From positions 1-46,119 of the forward strand of contig JANQJB010000113.1 of assembly GCA_028281865.1 (NCBI GenBank): a DNA stretch of 46,119 nucleotides. The letters are read 5' to 3'. Numbering within the stretch: position 1 is the first letter of the stretch; every line of letters starts with the position of its first letter. Position numbers and translations under genes: made by a program. Below, piece after piece: positions 18,156 through 27,037 of this stretch. Below the pieces are notes generated by a model that had not been told where the DNA came from, searched no databases, and saw only the letters and a list, made by a program, of their open reading frames with translations. Source of the DNA: Marinagarivorans sp. Its GTDB lineage: Bacteria > Pseudomonadota > Gammaproteobacteria > Pseudomonadales > Cellvibrionaceae.

Positions 18156-18338
18156 CTAGCGCTCATTGTTTTTTTTCACGTTGCTTGTTTTATCTGAATG
18201 TTTATCTTCAAATAAAATACGTCGCGCTTCTGTATCGAGGTCGTCGTACTGTTTGGACTTGACGGCCCAAATAAAAATTGCCACAGCTATACACACGAAG
18301 ACGAGTGCAATTGGAATTAATATAAATAGGCTCTCCAC
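18156..18338 (-). CDS. ccoS: cbb3-type oxidase assembly protein CcoS
   Basis: This 60-residue protein has one N-terminal TM (about 5-27). The conserved CcoS tail WAVKSKQYDDLDTEARRIL follows, then a charged variable end. CcoS is needed for correct cofactor insertion into the cbb3 oxidase. The start is a GTG at 18338, with AAGGAG somewhat far upstream. It lies 16 bp after ccoI and just before the SafE-type gene. Length and motif are typical of the family. Confidence 0.93.
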   Translation of the reverse strand: MESLFILIPIALVFVCIAVAIFIWAVKSKQYDDLDTEARRILFEDKHSDKTSNVKKNNER

Positions 18339-18354
18339 TTTTCCGCAGGCTCCT

Positions 18355-20724
18355 TTATTTTGCTATGCGCGCCGCGTTCGCCACGACAACGAGAGAGCTC
18401 GCCGACATCCCGATAGCGGCCATCCATGGGGGCACGTAGCCAAGCACTGCAAGAGGAAGGGCGAGAAGGTTGTAGCAAATAGCCCAGGTAATATTTTGTC
18501 TAATTTTTTGCTTTACAATTTTTGCTTGTTTTATCAAAGAGGGTATTAAAGCGAGATTATTTTTTAAAAATACCGCGTCGGCTTGCGTGTGAGCGAGCTG
18601 GCTTGCATGACTCATCGCGATAGAGGTATTGGCCACTTTTAGCACGGGCGCATCGTTGATTCCATCACCTACCATTAATACACGCTTATTCTCGCTTTGT
18701 AGTTTCTTTACCGCCTCGTATTTTTCCTCAGCACTGAGTGCGGAATGCCAGTGCGATATCTGTAGCGTATTAGCTAAACGAGAAACGTTTTCTTCACGAT
18801 CACCGCTGAGTATATGTGATGTTATATTATTTCGTTTAAGCGCACTAATTGTTTCATTTGCTTCAGCTCTAATATTGTCACTGAGTTTTATCCATGCGAT
18901 GGCATCGTGGTTCTTGGTCAGCAAAATCCATTGTCCAGCATCTGGATACTGCAGCTGAAGTTCTGGAATAAGTGAAGGGCTACCCAATGAATAAAAATCT
19001 TGGTCGATGGTCGCGCAAACGCCTTTTCCGGGTATTACCTTTATTGCAGCATCAGGAATACTGATATCGGTGTTTGTTTGAAATGCTTTTGCTATCGGAT
19101 GATGGGAATTTTTTTCCAGAGTGGCACACAATAACATTATTTGTTTTTCGTCGATATCCGCTAAAGGTAGAACCTTTTCGACACATAGTTCACCCTGGGT
19201 TAGCGTGCCGGTTTTGTCGAAAGCGACATCGGTGATATCTTCGAGTTGAGAAAAATATTGTGCTGATTTAAATAGGATTAAGCGCTTTCGTGCCCAAGCC
19301 AGTGCCGCAGTAAAAACTGTAGGTGTTGCAAGTGAGAGTGCGCAAGGACAAGTGACGACTAGTACTGATAACGCAACCCAAAGTGCTTTGGAACTGTCAA
19401 TGTTAAACCAAGTAATGTACGTGGTTGCAGCGATTAAAATAACGCAGGCTACGAAATAGGAAGCAAGTTTATCTGACAACAACTGAACTTGAGGTTTATT
19501 CTTACTTGCTTCGCTTGCCCAATTTTCAATTGCTGCTAACTGAGTTTGCTGTCCTGTTGCTGTTGTTCGAATGCTGAGTGGAGACTCGCCGTTGATGGAG
19601 CCAGCAAAAACCGATGCCCCCGGTGTTTTGTTTTGTGGCGTGCTTTCTCCGTTAATGAGCGATTCGTTGACGCTGCTAGTGCCTTCGATTACTTCGCCGT
19701 CGACGGGGAATACTTCTCCAGGCAAGACGCGAATTCTATCGCCGACGCGAACTTTTTTTCTTGCGATGTTTTCGAAACTTGCTTCATCGTATCGCTGAAC
19801 GTAAAGGGGGAGAATGTGGGAACCCGCATTTAATGCATCGATGTTTTTTAACCTGAGTCGAAATTCTAAAAAACGTGCGAGTAGTAGGAAAAAGGTAAAC
19901 ATACCAATCGAATCAAAATATACTTCTCCATGCGCGTAGAGTGTTGCATAGGTGCTAGAAACGTAGGCGACTAACAATGCAATCGATACCGAAACATCCA
20001 TATTAAGAGAATAGTTTTTCAGAGCACGCCAGGCAGAAAAGTAAAACGGGCTTGCAGCGTAGATGATCACGGGTGTTATCAAAATAAAACTCACCCATCT
20101 TAAAAAAGAACGCCAATGTGGCTCCATTCCTTGAATGCCACCAGCGTGCAAAGCCACGGCAACCATGCCCGCCTGCATCATGCCAAATCCGGCGACACCA
20201 AGGCGGATTAGTAGCTTTTTGCGCTCGCTATGCAACTCGCCTTGTTGCACGCTGGGTGTATTGGGCTTAGGCTCGTAACCTATTTGTGCAATTGCATCGA
20301 AAATAGCACTTAATTTAATTGTTTGTTTTTCCCAAACTATTTTTGCCGTGCGTGCAGTGGAGTTAACTAGGACATCTTTAATTCCCGGGACTTGGCTCAA
20401 CTGGTTTTCGAGTAACCAAACGCATGCTGCGCAGGTAATCCCACCAATTAATAAATCAGAGGTTCTATCTGTTTCATTTATTACGTCGGTAAATTCCGCC
20501 TGAATATCGAGGTTATCATAAGGTGAAAAATCTTTTTTCTCTTCAGGGCGTAAATTCAGCCGGCTGCGAAACTGATAGAACGATGAGAAACCTTTTTGAT
20601 AAATAGTTTGTGCGACTGCCTGGCATCCATAGCAGCAAAAATATACGTTTTTATCGTCGAGTTTCGCGGTAATTTCTGGAAGGGCATTTAAGCCGCAATG
20701 ATAACATTTCTCTCCGTCGATCAT
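18355..20724 (-). CDS. ccoI: Copper-translocating P1B-type ATPase CcoI (FixI)
   Basis: This 789-residue inner-membrane Cu-exporting ATPase supplies copper for cbb3 oxidase assembly. At the N terminus is a CYHCGL motif with CCYGCQAV (a cytosolic metal-binding region typical of FixI). An HMA domain follows with ITCAACVWLL. Then come about eight TM helices with the ion-binding TCPCALSLATP (about 460), the phosphorylation site DKTGTLTQGE (about 500) and the hinge GDGINDAPVL. The double N-terminal cysteine clusters separate it from house-keeping CopA. It overlaps nothing but is tightly packed: 1 bp after ccoH and 16 bp before ccoS. Confidence 0.95.
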   Translation of the reverse strand: MIDGEKCYHCGLNALPEITAKLDDKNVYFCCYGCQAVAQTIYQKGFSSFYQFRSRLNLRPEEKKDFSPYDNLDIQAEFTDVINETDRTSDLLIGGITCAACVWLLENQLSQVPGIKDVLVNSTARTAKIVWEKQTIKLSAIFDAIAQIGYEPKPNTPSVQQGELHSERKKLLIRLGVAGFGMMQAGMVAVALHAGGIQGMEPHWRSFLRWVSFILITPVIIYAASPFYFSAWRALKNYSLNMDVSVSIALLVAYVSSTYATLYAHGEVYFDSIGMFTFFLLLARFLEFRLRLKNIDALNAGSHILPLYVQRYDEASFENIARKKVRVGDRIRVLPGEVFPVDGEVIEGTSSVNESLINGESTPQNKTPGASVFAGSINGESPLSIRTTATGQQTQLAAIENWASEASKNKPQVQLLSDKLASYFVACVILIAATTYITWFNIDSSKALWVALSVLVVTCPCALSLATPTVFTAALAWARKRLILFKSAQYFSQLEDITDVAFDKTGTLTQGELCVEKVLPLADIDEKQIMLLCATLEKNSHHPIAKAFQTNTDISIPDAAIKVIPGKGVCATIDQDFYSLGSPSLIPELQLQYPDAGQWILLTKNHDAIAWIKLSDNIRAEANETISALKRNNITSHILSGDREENVSRLANTLQISHWHSALSAEEKYEAVKKLQSENKRVLMVGDGINDAPVLKVANTSIAMSHASQLAHTQADAVFLKNNLALIPSLIKQAKIVKQKIRQNITWAICYNLLALPLAVLGYVPPWMAAIGMSASSLVVVANAARIAK

Positions 20725-20725
20725 T

Positions 20726-21247
20726 TTAATTCGTGTTTCTTGCTTTGAGAGAAAAATAAGTCTGCGAGTTTAAATCAATTTCTCCAAAAAGACGCCATGG
20801 GTCTTGATGGTTGTTTTCTATGCGGAAATACCAGCGGCCCAATAAAGAATTAGGTGTATTTGCGTGATAGTGGACTACGGAATTAGTTCGCGAGACGCGC
20901 TTGAGCGTGAGGTGAGTGTCGCGATTCGCATCTGAAGGGTGGCGCAAAAATAGTGAAATATTATCGTCGAATAATGGAGCATTAGCTAACTCCAACTTAA
21001 CTTCGTTTTGTTTAAGGTCGAAGGAGAGATCGCCTAGAATATTGAGTTGCCGAGCTTTTTCTTCCGCACGAAAATCAGCGTTAATCATGCGCCCCTCTTT
21101 GTAATAATTGTCGTTAACTCTAGCGTCCGCACCGATTATCGCAAAACTCACTAACGCGGTAACCGCCGTTAATACAAATAAAAACGGCACAACTAAAACC
21201 CAAAACCAAGGCGGAGGCGCTTGCAACGATAAACTGGTTTTCTGCAT
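20726..21247 (-). CDS. ccoH: cbb3 oxidase assembly protein CcoH (FixH)
   Basis: This 173-residue protein has one N-terminal TM (about 14-38), then DARVNDNYYKEGRMINAD, the conserved DDYYKxG segment of FixH proteins, and a periplasmic beta-rich domain. FixH/CcoH binds the maturing oxidase and is required for its assembly or stability. It sits between ccoG (19 bp upstream) and ccoI. The family is poorly conserved in sequence, but TM topology, motif and gene order agree. Confidence 0.9.
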   Translation of the reverse strand: MQKTSLSLQAPPPWFWVLVVPFLFVLTAVTALVSFAIIGADARVNDNYYKEGRMINADFRAEEKARQLNILGDLSFDLKQNEVKLELANAPLFDDNISLFLRHPSDANRDTHLTLKRVSRTNSVVHYHANTPNSLLGRWYFRIENNHQDPWRLFGEIDLNSQTYFSLKARNTN

Positions 21248-21266
21248 TAGTGATACCTATAAGTAA

Positions 21267-22703
21267 TTACTCTTTATTTGCTGGTGCGATAAAAATAGTT
21301 TCTTCTTGAGCTGTAAGTTGGTCATTATCCTCGGCTATTACGGTAATGCTAATTGGATATTTATCGCGTTTGGCAAGTTCGCGTGGCAGTGCTATCCGCA
21401 ATGGCATAGAAAATACTTCGCCTGCTTCAATTTCAAGCGGGCGATAGCCTTTGATTTTAAATGGTTGCTCACCTTCCAATTCAAGCCGATAGCGGTGGCT
21501 TTGGTTATCCATATTATTGATTTTAAGTGTATAGATATTTTGAATCTCGTTACCTGCGATGCGGTAAAGTTTTACACCTCGATCACGAATGATATTAACA
21601 TCGACGGCTGAACGCGAAACTATCGCCAGCGAAAATGCAGTGACCATGATTAATATTGCTGCGCAATAACCGACGAGTCTTGGTCGAAACCAATGAGTTT
21701 TTCCCTGCTGTAGTTGGTCTTCCGATGTATAACGAATGAGTCCACGCGGATAAGACATCTTATCCATCACAGCATTGCAGGCGTCGACACAAAGCCCACA
21801 GTTAATACATTCATATTGTAGGCCGTCGCGAATGTCGATATCGACGGGGCAGACTTGAACGCACCAGGAACAGTCGATGCAATCACCCAAGCCTGATTCC
21901 TTATAATCTTGATTGGGCTTGCGCGGGCCGCGTTTTTCTCCGCGGGCGTTGTCGTAGTGCACTGCCAGCGTATCCTTGTCGTACATCACCGCTTGAAAGC
22001 GAGCGTAAGGGCACATGTACTTACAGACTTGTTCGCGCATCCATCCCGCGTTGAGGTAGGTCATGCCGGTAAAAAAAATTGTCCAAAAAATTGCCGCTGG
22101 TGGAAGCGTCCAACTTATCATGCCAAATTCGTCGCGTGACGGAATCAAGCCAAGCAACAATTCACGGATTGGGAAAAAATATCCGACAAAAGTCGCCCCT
22201 GTAATAAATGCGAGTAACAGCCACAAACTGTGTTTTGTGCTTTTGCGCATAATTTTATTTATGTTCCAGTCCTGTTGGTCCAATTTAATACGTTTGTTGC
22301 GATCGCCCTCGCACAGGCGCTCGATCGAAATAAACATTAAAGTCCAAACGGTTTGCGGACAAGTAAACCCGCAATAAACTCGCCCCAACAAAACGGTAAC
22401 CGTGAACAGAGCGAAAGCAGCGATGATAAGCAGCCACGCGAGTAACATGAAGTCTTGTGGCCAAAATGTGGTAAATAAAATATGAAATTTTCGCTCGGGT
22501 AAATCGAACAAAATAGCGGGGCGGCTATCAATACTTATCCAAGGTAATAGTATGTAACCAGCGATAAGAGGTAAGCCGGTGTATCGTCGTATGTTCTGAT
22601 AAAAGCCGCTTATTTTCCTTACGTATACTTTGCCAGTATCTTCGTATAGGTTGACGTAGCGAATCTTTTCAGCCGGATGTTCGTCCTCTGCGTCTGATGG
22701 CAC
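21267..22703 (-). CDS. ccoG: cbb3 oxidase accessory iron-sulfur protein CcoG (FixG)
   Basis: This 478-residue membrane protein has about five TM helices. It carries a bacterial ferredoxin-like pair of [4Fe-4S] motifs at about 278-310, CIDCSWCVQVCP and CINCGLCVDAC. A TM-proximal CGFTCPQTVW and a CKYMCPYARFQ segment resemble the NapH/RdxA core. A periplasmic immunoglobulin-like FixG C-terminal domain lies at about 360-478. CcoG/RdxA acts as a cupric reductase in copper delivery for cbb3 assembly in characterised relatives. The start is a GTG at 22703. It lies 15 bp after ccoP, at the junction between structural and assembly genes. Confidence 0.95.
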   Translation of the reverse strand: MPSDAEDEHPAEKIRYVNLYEDTGKVYVRKISGFYQNIRRYTGLPLIAGYILLPWISIDSRPAILFDLPERKFHILFTTFWPQDFMLLAWLLIIAAFALFTVTVLLGRVYCGFTCPQTVWTLMFISIERLCEGDRNKRIKLDQQDWNINKIMRKSTKHSLWLLLAFITGATFVGYFFPIRELLLGLIPSRDEFGMISWTLPPAAIFWTIFFTGMTYLNAGWMREQVCKYMCPYARFQAVMYDKDTLAVHYDNARGEKRGPRKPNQDYKESGLGDCIDCSWCVQVCPVDIDIRDGLQYECINCGLCVDACNAVMDKMSYPRGLIRYTSEDQLQQGKTHWFRPRLVGYCAAILIMVTAFSLAIVSRSAVDVNIIRDRGVKLYRIAGNEIQNIYTLKINNMDNQSHRYRLELEGEQPFKIKGYRPLEIEAGEVFSMPLRIALPRELAKRDKYPISITVIAEDNDQLTAQEETIFIAPANKE

Positions 22704-22718
22704 GGTAAATCAGTAGCC

Positions 22719-23618
22719 TCATTCTTCGTCCATGGAAAGCCCATAAACGTAAGCTGTTAACAGATGAATTTTCTCTTTGCGAATTTTGTCTTTTTGAGCG
22801 GGCATAACATTTGCGCGCCCAGCTCGGATTGAATAAGTGATTTCCTTTCGCTCGCCGCCGTATAACCAAATCGAATCCGTTAAGTTGGGTGCGCCTAGTG
22901 CCATATTTCCACTTCCGTCAGCGCCGTGGCAAGCTGCGCAGTATTGCATGTATACAGGCTGTCCGGATTCAACGAGTGCCTTGTTTGCATTCTGGTCGCT
23001 AAAGCTTAGCACGTATTCTGAAACCGCGGCGAGATTTTCATCGTCGAGAATTGAGCCCCATGCGGGCATTGCTCCAGCACGCCCATTTGTAATGGAAGTT
23101 CTTATCGCCTCCGGTGTGCCGCCGTAGAGCCAGTCTTTATCCGTTAAATTCGGGTATCCAAATAAACCGCCCCCATCTGAGCCGTGGCAAACAGCGCAGT
23201 TATTCGCAAATAAGCGCATGCCCATTTTGCGAGCTGCGGCGTCGTCCGCTAACTCTTCGATAGGCATTTTGGCATAAGAGCCAAATACTGCTTCATAATT
23301 CTGCTGTGCTTTTTTTTGTTCACTTTCGAGCCGGCCGACTGAACTCCAACCCAGCACGCCTTGAAAGGCTCCCAATCCGGGAAACAAAATTAAATATAAG
23401 ACCGTAAAAATGAGCGTGCCGACGAATAATTTAAACCACCAGCGCGGCAGAGGATTATCGTATTCCTCAATGCCATCATAGACGTGGCCAGTAGTGCGGT
23501 TTTCGGGATCCTCGTCGTCGCGTACGGCAACTTTGCGGTTGGCAAATAAAACCCATGTTATAAGTAATAGGCTAATAACAGTTAAACCGATTATCCAGAG
23601 GCTCCAAAAAGTGCTCAT
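22719..23618 (-). CDS. ccoP: cbb3 cytochrome c oxidase subunit CcoP (dihaem)
   Basis: This 299-residue dihaem subunit passes electrons from soluble cytochrome c or CcoO to the catalytic subunit. It has an N-terminal TM (about 8-26), a second TM (about 60-82) and two cytochrome c domains with CAVCH (about 140) and CAACH (about 228). The GRAGAMPAWG and GRANVMPAQ loops supply methionine ligands. The two-TM N terminus is of the longer CcoP form. The gene overlaps the end of ccoQ by 4 bp, so translation is probably coupled. Confidence 0.95.
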   Translation of the reverse strand: MSTFWSLWIIGLTVISLLLITWVLFANRKVAVRDDEDPENRTTGHVYDGIEEYDNPLPRWWFKLFVGTLIFTVLYLILFPGLGAFQGVLGWSSVGRLESEQKKAQQNYEAVFGSYAKMPIEELADDAAARKMGMRLFANNCAVCHGSDGGGLFGYPNLTDKDWLYGGTPEAIRTSITNGRAGAMPAWGSILDDENLAAVSEYVLSFSDQNANKALVESGQPVYMQYCAACHGADGSGNMALGAPNLTDSIWLYGGERKEITYSIRAGRANVMPAQKDKIRKEKIHLLTAYVYGLSMDEE

Positions 23619-23806
23619 GATTGCGTTACCTCGTTTTTTGTTTGTTTCGTTTTTTGAGGGCTGTCGGATAACTCTTCATCGAATGGCAGTTTTGCTGCTT
23701 CTTCGAATTTTTTGCGTCGTTTTGGCGAGAAGGCCCACCAGCAAATGCCAATAAATGCAGCGAGAACAAGCAGTGTAGAGATGGCGTGTAAGGTTGTCGG
23801 ATTCAT
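23615..23806 (-). CDS. ccoQ: cbb3 oxidase small subunit CcoQ
   Basis: This 63-residue single-TM protein (TM about 8-28, then WAFSPKRRKKFEEAAKLPF) is typical of CcoQ/FixQ. The family stabilises the association of CcoP with the CcoNO core. It lies 7 bp after ccoO and overlaps ccoP by 4 bp. Confidence 0.93.
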   Translation of the reverse strand: MNPTTLHAISTLLVLAAFIGICWWAFSPKRRKKFEEAAKLPFDEELSDSPQKTKQTKNEVTQS

Positions 23807-23813
23807 ACGTGGC

Positions 23814-24425
23814 TTATCGTTTGTGGGTTAAGAGCGTGCCAAGCTGTTGCAAGTACGCAACGATAGCGTCCATTTCGGTTACTCCCGCGACGGCTTCCTG
23901 CGCGCCGGCAATTTGTTCATCTGTGTAAGGTACACCGGCAGTGCGAAGGGCTCGCATTTTTTTAGCGGTGTGCTTGCCGTCGAGTACATTTTCATAAAGC
24001 CATGGAAACGCGGGCATATTGGAATTAGGAACAACATTTCTCGGGTTAAATAAATGTGCTTTGTGCCATTCATCGCTATAGCGCTGTCCGACACGCGCGA
24101 GGTCGGGCCCTGTGCGTTTGGAACCCCACAAAAACGGGTGGTCATAAACCGATTCTCCAGCTACCGAATAATGCCCGTAGCGTTCAACCTCGGCGCGCAG
24201 TGGTCTAACCATTTGCGTATGGCAGACATGGCAGCCTTCGCGTATATATACGTCGCGGCCTTCGAGTTCGATTGCGTCTAAAGGTTTTAAACCGGTGACT
24301 GGCTCAGTGGTCTCCTCTAAATAAAACTGCGGTACGAGTTCGACTAAGCCACCAAAACTAATGGCAAAAACGATCAGTATTAGCATCAGTGGAAGATTTT
24401 TTTCTACGATATCGTGATTTTTCAT
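23814..24425 (-). CDS. ccoO: cbb3 cytochrome c oxidase subunit CcoO (monohaem)
   Basis: This 203-residue monohaem cytochrome c subunit is anchored by an N-terminal TM (about 12-33). [14 protein letters not shown] (about 63-76) is the CXXCH haem site with the characteristic CcoO continuation. [16 protein letters not shown] and SNMPAFPWL, the latter giving the Met ligand, follow. It lies 2 bp after ccoN, so translation is probably coupled. Confidence 0.96.
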   Translation of the reverse strand: MKNHDIVEKNLPLMLILIVFAISFGGLVELVPQFYLEETTEPVTGLKPLDAIELEGRDVYIREGCHVCHTQMVRPLRAEVERYGHYSVAGESVYDHPFLWGSKRTGPDLARVGQRYSDEWHKAHLFNPRNVVPNSNMPAFPWLYENVLDGKHTAKKMRALRTAGVPYTDEQIAGAQEAVAGVTEMDAIVAYLQQLGTLLTHKR

Positions 24426-24427
24426 CG

Positions 24428-25894
24428 TTACGCCTCCGCTAAATCGCCGTCTTGCTGTAAGGCTTTTGCCTGAGGTTTTTCGTCTCCGGCTTCACTGATA
24501 GTCCGATACGCGTTGTAAGCCATTACGAGCATCCCCGTTAGAAAAAATGCTCCTCCGAGGAAGCGCACAAAGTGGCCGGGGTAACTCGCTTCGACAGATT
24601 CAACAAAGCTGTAAGTTAAGGTGCCGTCGGCATTGAATGCTCGCCACATTAAGCCTTGTAAAATGCCGTTTACCCACATGGATGCGATGTAAAGAACGGT
24701 ACCGATTGTTGCGAGCCAAAAGTGGGTATAAATTAACTGTTCACTCCACATTTTTGTCTTGCCATATAGCACGGGGATTAAATGATAAGACGCACCGATC
24801 GAAATCATTGCTACCCACCCGAGTGCGCCTGAATGCACATGGCCAATAGTCCAGTCGGTGTCGTGGGAAAGTGCGTTTACCGTTTTAATCGACATCATTG
24901 GCCCTTCAAACGTAGACATGCCATAAAACGATAGTGACACAACAAGAAAACGCAGAGTCGGATCGGTGCGCAATTTATCCCACGCGCCAGAGAGAGTCAT
25001 AATGCCGTTGATCATGCCTCCCCACGATGGTGCCAGTAATAATAATGACATAACCATACCGAGACTTTGAGCCCAGTCCGGTAATGCAGAATAGTGTAAG
25101 TGATGGGGACCTGCCCATATGTAAATTGAAATTAGTGCCCAAAAATGCACAATCGAAAGTTGATATGAGTAGACGGGTCGCCCTGCTTGCTTAGGTACAA
25201 AATAGTACATAATTCCCAGAAAACCCGCGGTGAGGAAAAAACCGACCGCATTGTGTCCGTACCACCATTGCACCATTGCATCTGCTGCACCGCTATAAAA
25301 CGAATATGATTTAAATAAATGCACCGGTACTGCGGCGCTATTGACCACATGCAGAACTGCAACCGTTACAATAAATGCACCAAAAAACCAGTTTGCCACA
25401 TAAATGTGTGAGGTTTTGCGTTTTACGATGGTACCGAAAAATACGAGCGCGTAAGAGACCCAGACGAGTGTAATTAAAATATCGATTGGCCATTCTAGTT
25501 CTGCGTACTCTTTTGCACTTGTGTAGCCAAGTGGCAGCGTAATGGCTGCAGCGAGGATAACGGTTTGCCAACCCCAAAATGTAAACGGAATTAAAAACCC
25601 GCCGAATAACGGTGCTCTGCAGGTACGTTGCACGACAAAGTACGAGCTGGCAAAAAGCGCGCATCCTCCAAACGCAAAGATCACTGCGTTGGTGTGCAGC
25701 GGACGCAAGCGCCCAAAATGCGTGTAAGGTTGCCATATATCATTTAACACAGGCCAGATAAGCTGTGCTGCGAGTAATACGCCAACTGCCATGCCAACGA
25801 CACCCCATAAAATCGTTGCGATGACAAATTGCTTTACAACAAGATAGTTGTATTGAGGTGTTACCTCAGATTCGTAAGAACGTGTATTGCTCAT
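24428..25894 (-). CDS. ccoN: cbb3 cytochrome c oxidase catalytic subunit CcoN
   Basis: This 488-residue haem-copper oxidase catalytic subunit has twelve TM helices. It reduces O2 to water at a haem b3-CuB centre and pumps protons. Visible are the low-spin haem ligand region [12 protein letters not shown], the CuB histidine helix [11 protein letters not shown], the C-family [18 protein letters not shown] and the haem-ligand helix [14 protein letters not shown]. It is the first gene of ccoNOQP-GHIS. Upstream there is no coding sequence for about 650 bp; an Anr/FNR-type promoter lies about 390 bp upstream, and a long hairpin lies in the leader. Only one ccoN copy is seen here. Confidence 0.97.
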   Translation of the reverse strand: MSNTRSYESEVTPQYNYLVVKQFVIATILWGVVGMAVGVLLAAQLIWPVLNDIWQPYTHFGRLRPLHTNAVIFAFGGCALFASSYFVVQRTCRAPLFGGFLIPFTFWGWQTVILAAAITLPLGYTSAKEYAELEWPIDILITLVWVSYALVFFGTIVKRKTSHIYVANWFFGAFIVTVAVLHVVNSAAVPVHLFKSYSFYSGAADAMVQWWYGHNAVGFFLTAGFLGIMYYFVPKQAGRPVYSYQLSIVHFWALISIYIWAGPHHLHYSALPDWAQSLGMVMSLLLLAPSWGGMINGIMTLSGAWDKLRTDPTLRFLVVSLSFYGMSTFEGPMMSIKTVNALSHDTDWTIGHVHSGALGWVAMISIGASYHLIPVLYGKTKMWSEQLIYTHFWLATIGTVLYIASMWVNGILQGLMWRAFNADGTLTYSFVESVEASYPGHFVRFLGGAFFLTGMLVMAYNAYRTISEAGDEKPQAKALQQDGDLAEA

Positions 25895-25935
25895 GACTCC
25901 AGTCCAAAAAAACGAGTTCGTTTAATAGCAAGTTA

Positions 25936-25982
25936 TTAACCCGACTAAATAGATAGGACGATCTATTTAATTGCTGGGTTAA
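25936..25982 (-). other. Long hairpin in the ccoN leader
   Basis: An imperfect hairpin has an inner perfect 8-bp AAATAGAT/ATCTATTT stem, a 6-base loop and an outer TTAACCC/GGGTTAA stem, with a mismatched middle. It lies 42-88 bp upstream of the ccoN start. No T tract follows. It could be an mRNA-stability or regulatory hairpin, or a dyad operator. Confidence 0.5.
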
Positions 25983-26540
25983 CAGAAATTTGAAATTAAA
26001 AAATCGGCGTTACTTGCTTAGCGTGTTAATTTCACCTTGCGTAAGTAACAGAAAGGCGTTTTTATTTTCCTCAAGTGTAGACTAATTCGGGCGTTAACCA
26101 AAAATACAAATATTAATAGTGGATGTGTTTTATTGAATACGCCGCCTATAGGCCTGCGCATACATATGGAAAAAGCGAAGAAAAACCTTGAGGAATTTGA
26201 CAAAAACCTTTAAAAACAGCCCTTTAAGAGTAAACATCACAGCATTGAGCCCAGTCGAGAAGTTTGAACCGCATAGAATAGGTAAATTTTACTTTAAGCC
26301 TATGATTCTCAGCTTGTCTTAAATCAATAAGCTGATTGGGTTATGCGTGAGTTTGGGCGGGCGTTAGCTTGGCGTTTCAACATACTTTGAAGACGCTAAC
26401 CGTTAGGTTAGTGGTTCCTATCTTGCCGTTACCTTTGGCACCGCCTTCCATATTTATATGCTCATCGGTAAATTAACTGCACAAATTCCGAGGCAGAATA
26501 ACCCTGACGACATTGGGGTAATTGGATGGGAGAGATGCAA
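25983..26540. other. Non-coding region upstream of ccoN
   Basis: Apart from the Anr/FNR-type promoter (26286-26327), I find no supported gene here. The minus-strand frame 26018-26203 is Phe/Arg-rich, lacks recognisable similarity and would lie inside the predicted ccoN leader. The stretch is AT-rich, as expected of an upstream control region. Confidence 0.4.
26286..26327 (-). promoter_or_regulatory. Anr/FNR-type promoter for ccoNOQP
   Basis: On the minus strand, TTGATTTAAGACAA (26314-26327) matches the FNR/Anr box TTGAT-N4-ATCAA at eight of ten positions. A -10 hexamer TAAAAT (26286-26291) is placed exactly as expected when the box is centred at -41.5, with a start near 26279. This is the class II layout used for oxygen-regulated cbb3 operons. 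The leader would be about 385 bases, which is long. Confidence 0.55.
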
Positions 26541-26975
26541 CTAATCCTGGTTGGATAAACAATTTAAAAATTGTGTCATCTCATCGACCATGAACACCGC
26601 AGCTATTTTTAACTTGTTTTCAGTATTGTCATCGTTTGCAACTTGTTTGCGCAAAAGGTAGCGCGTAGTGGCGCAATAAACCAATTGGCTCTCTGCATTC
26701 AGAAATTGCCATTGCAGCGACACTAGAGTAAGAAATTTGGATATTGGTGTATGCGTTTCCTCCGAAAACCTCATCTGGCATATCCCAAGGCTTTCGTATG
26801 CTTCAAGTACTTTCCGCGTGTTTTCGCAGAAGCTACTTTCATCAAATACGATTTCTTCCGCCTCCTCGGTGAAAAACGTTGCGGGCAGCGAATAAAACTC
26901 CGCTAAATGAGACAAGTTTTTGCTCATAAACGCATCGGCGTACCCGGAAAAAAAACTATCAATTTTAGTTTTCAT
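26541..26975 (-). CDS. NTF2/SnoaL-like protein
   Basis: This 144-residue soluble protein has the outline of the NTF2-like fold. An N-terminal helix (FFSGYADAFMSKNLSHLAEFY, a common cone-fold opening) is followed by LPATFF, a DESSF...VLEAYESLG helix and a beta-rich half (TPISKFLTLVSLQWQFL). No catalytic residues can be assigned. It lies 62 bp downstream of valS in the same orientation. The function is unknown; the fold call is by pattern. Confidence 0.6.
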   Translation of the reverse strand: MKTKIDSFFSGYADAFMSKNLSHLAEFYSLPATFFTEEAEEIVFDESSFCENTRKVLEAYESLGICQMRFSEETHTPISKFLTLVSLQWQFLNAESQLVYCATTRYLLRKQVANDDNTENKLKIAAVFMVDEMTQFLNCLSNQD

Positions 26976-27037
26976 TGGCGCTCATATCGAATAAATAACT
27001 TCTAAAAAAGTAACTCTTAGCTTGGTGGGAAAGTTAT

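Noticed and set aside
26018-26203. 61-codon minus-strand frame in the ccoN leader
   Set aside because: It has basic and aromatic composition without family similarity and lies in AT-rich DNA. It is more likely chance inside the untranslated leader.
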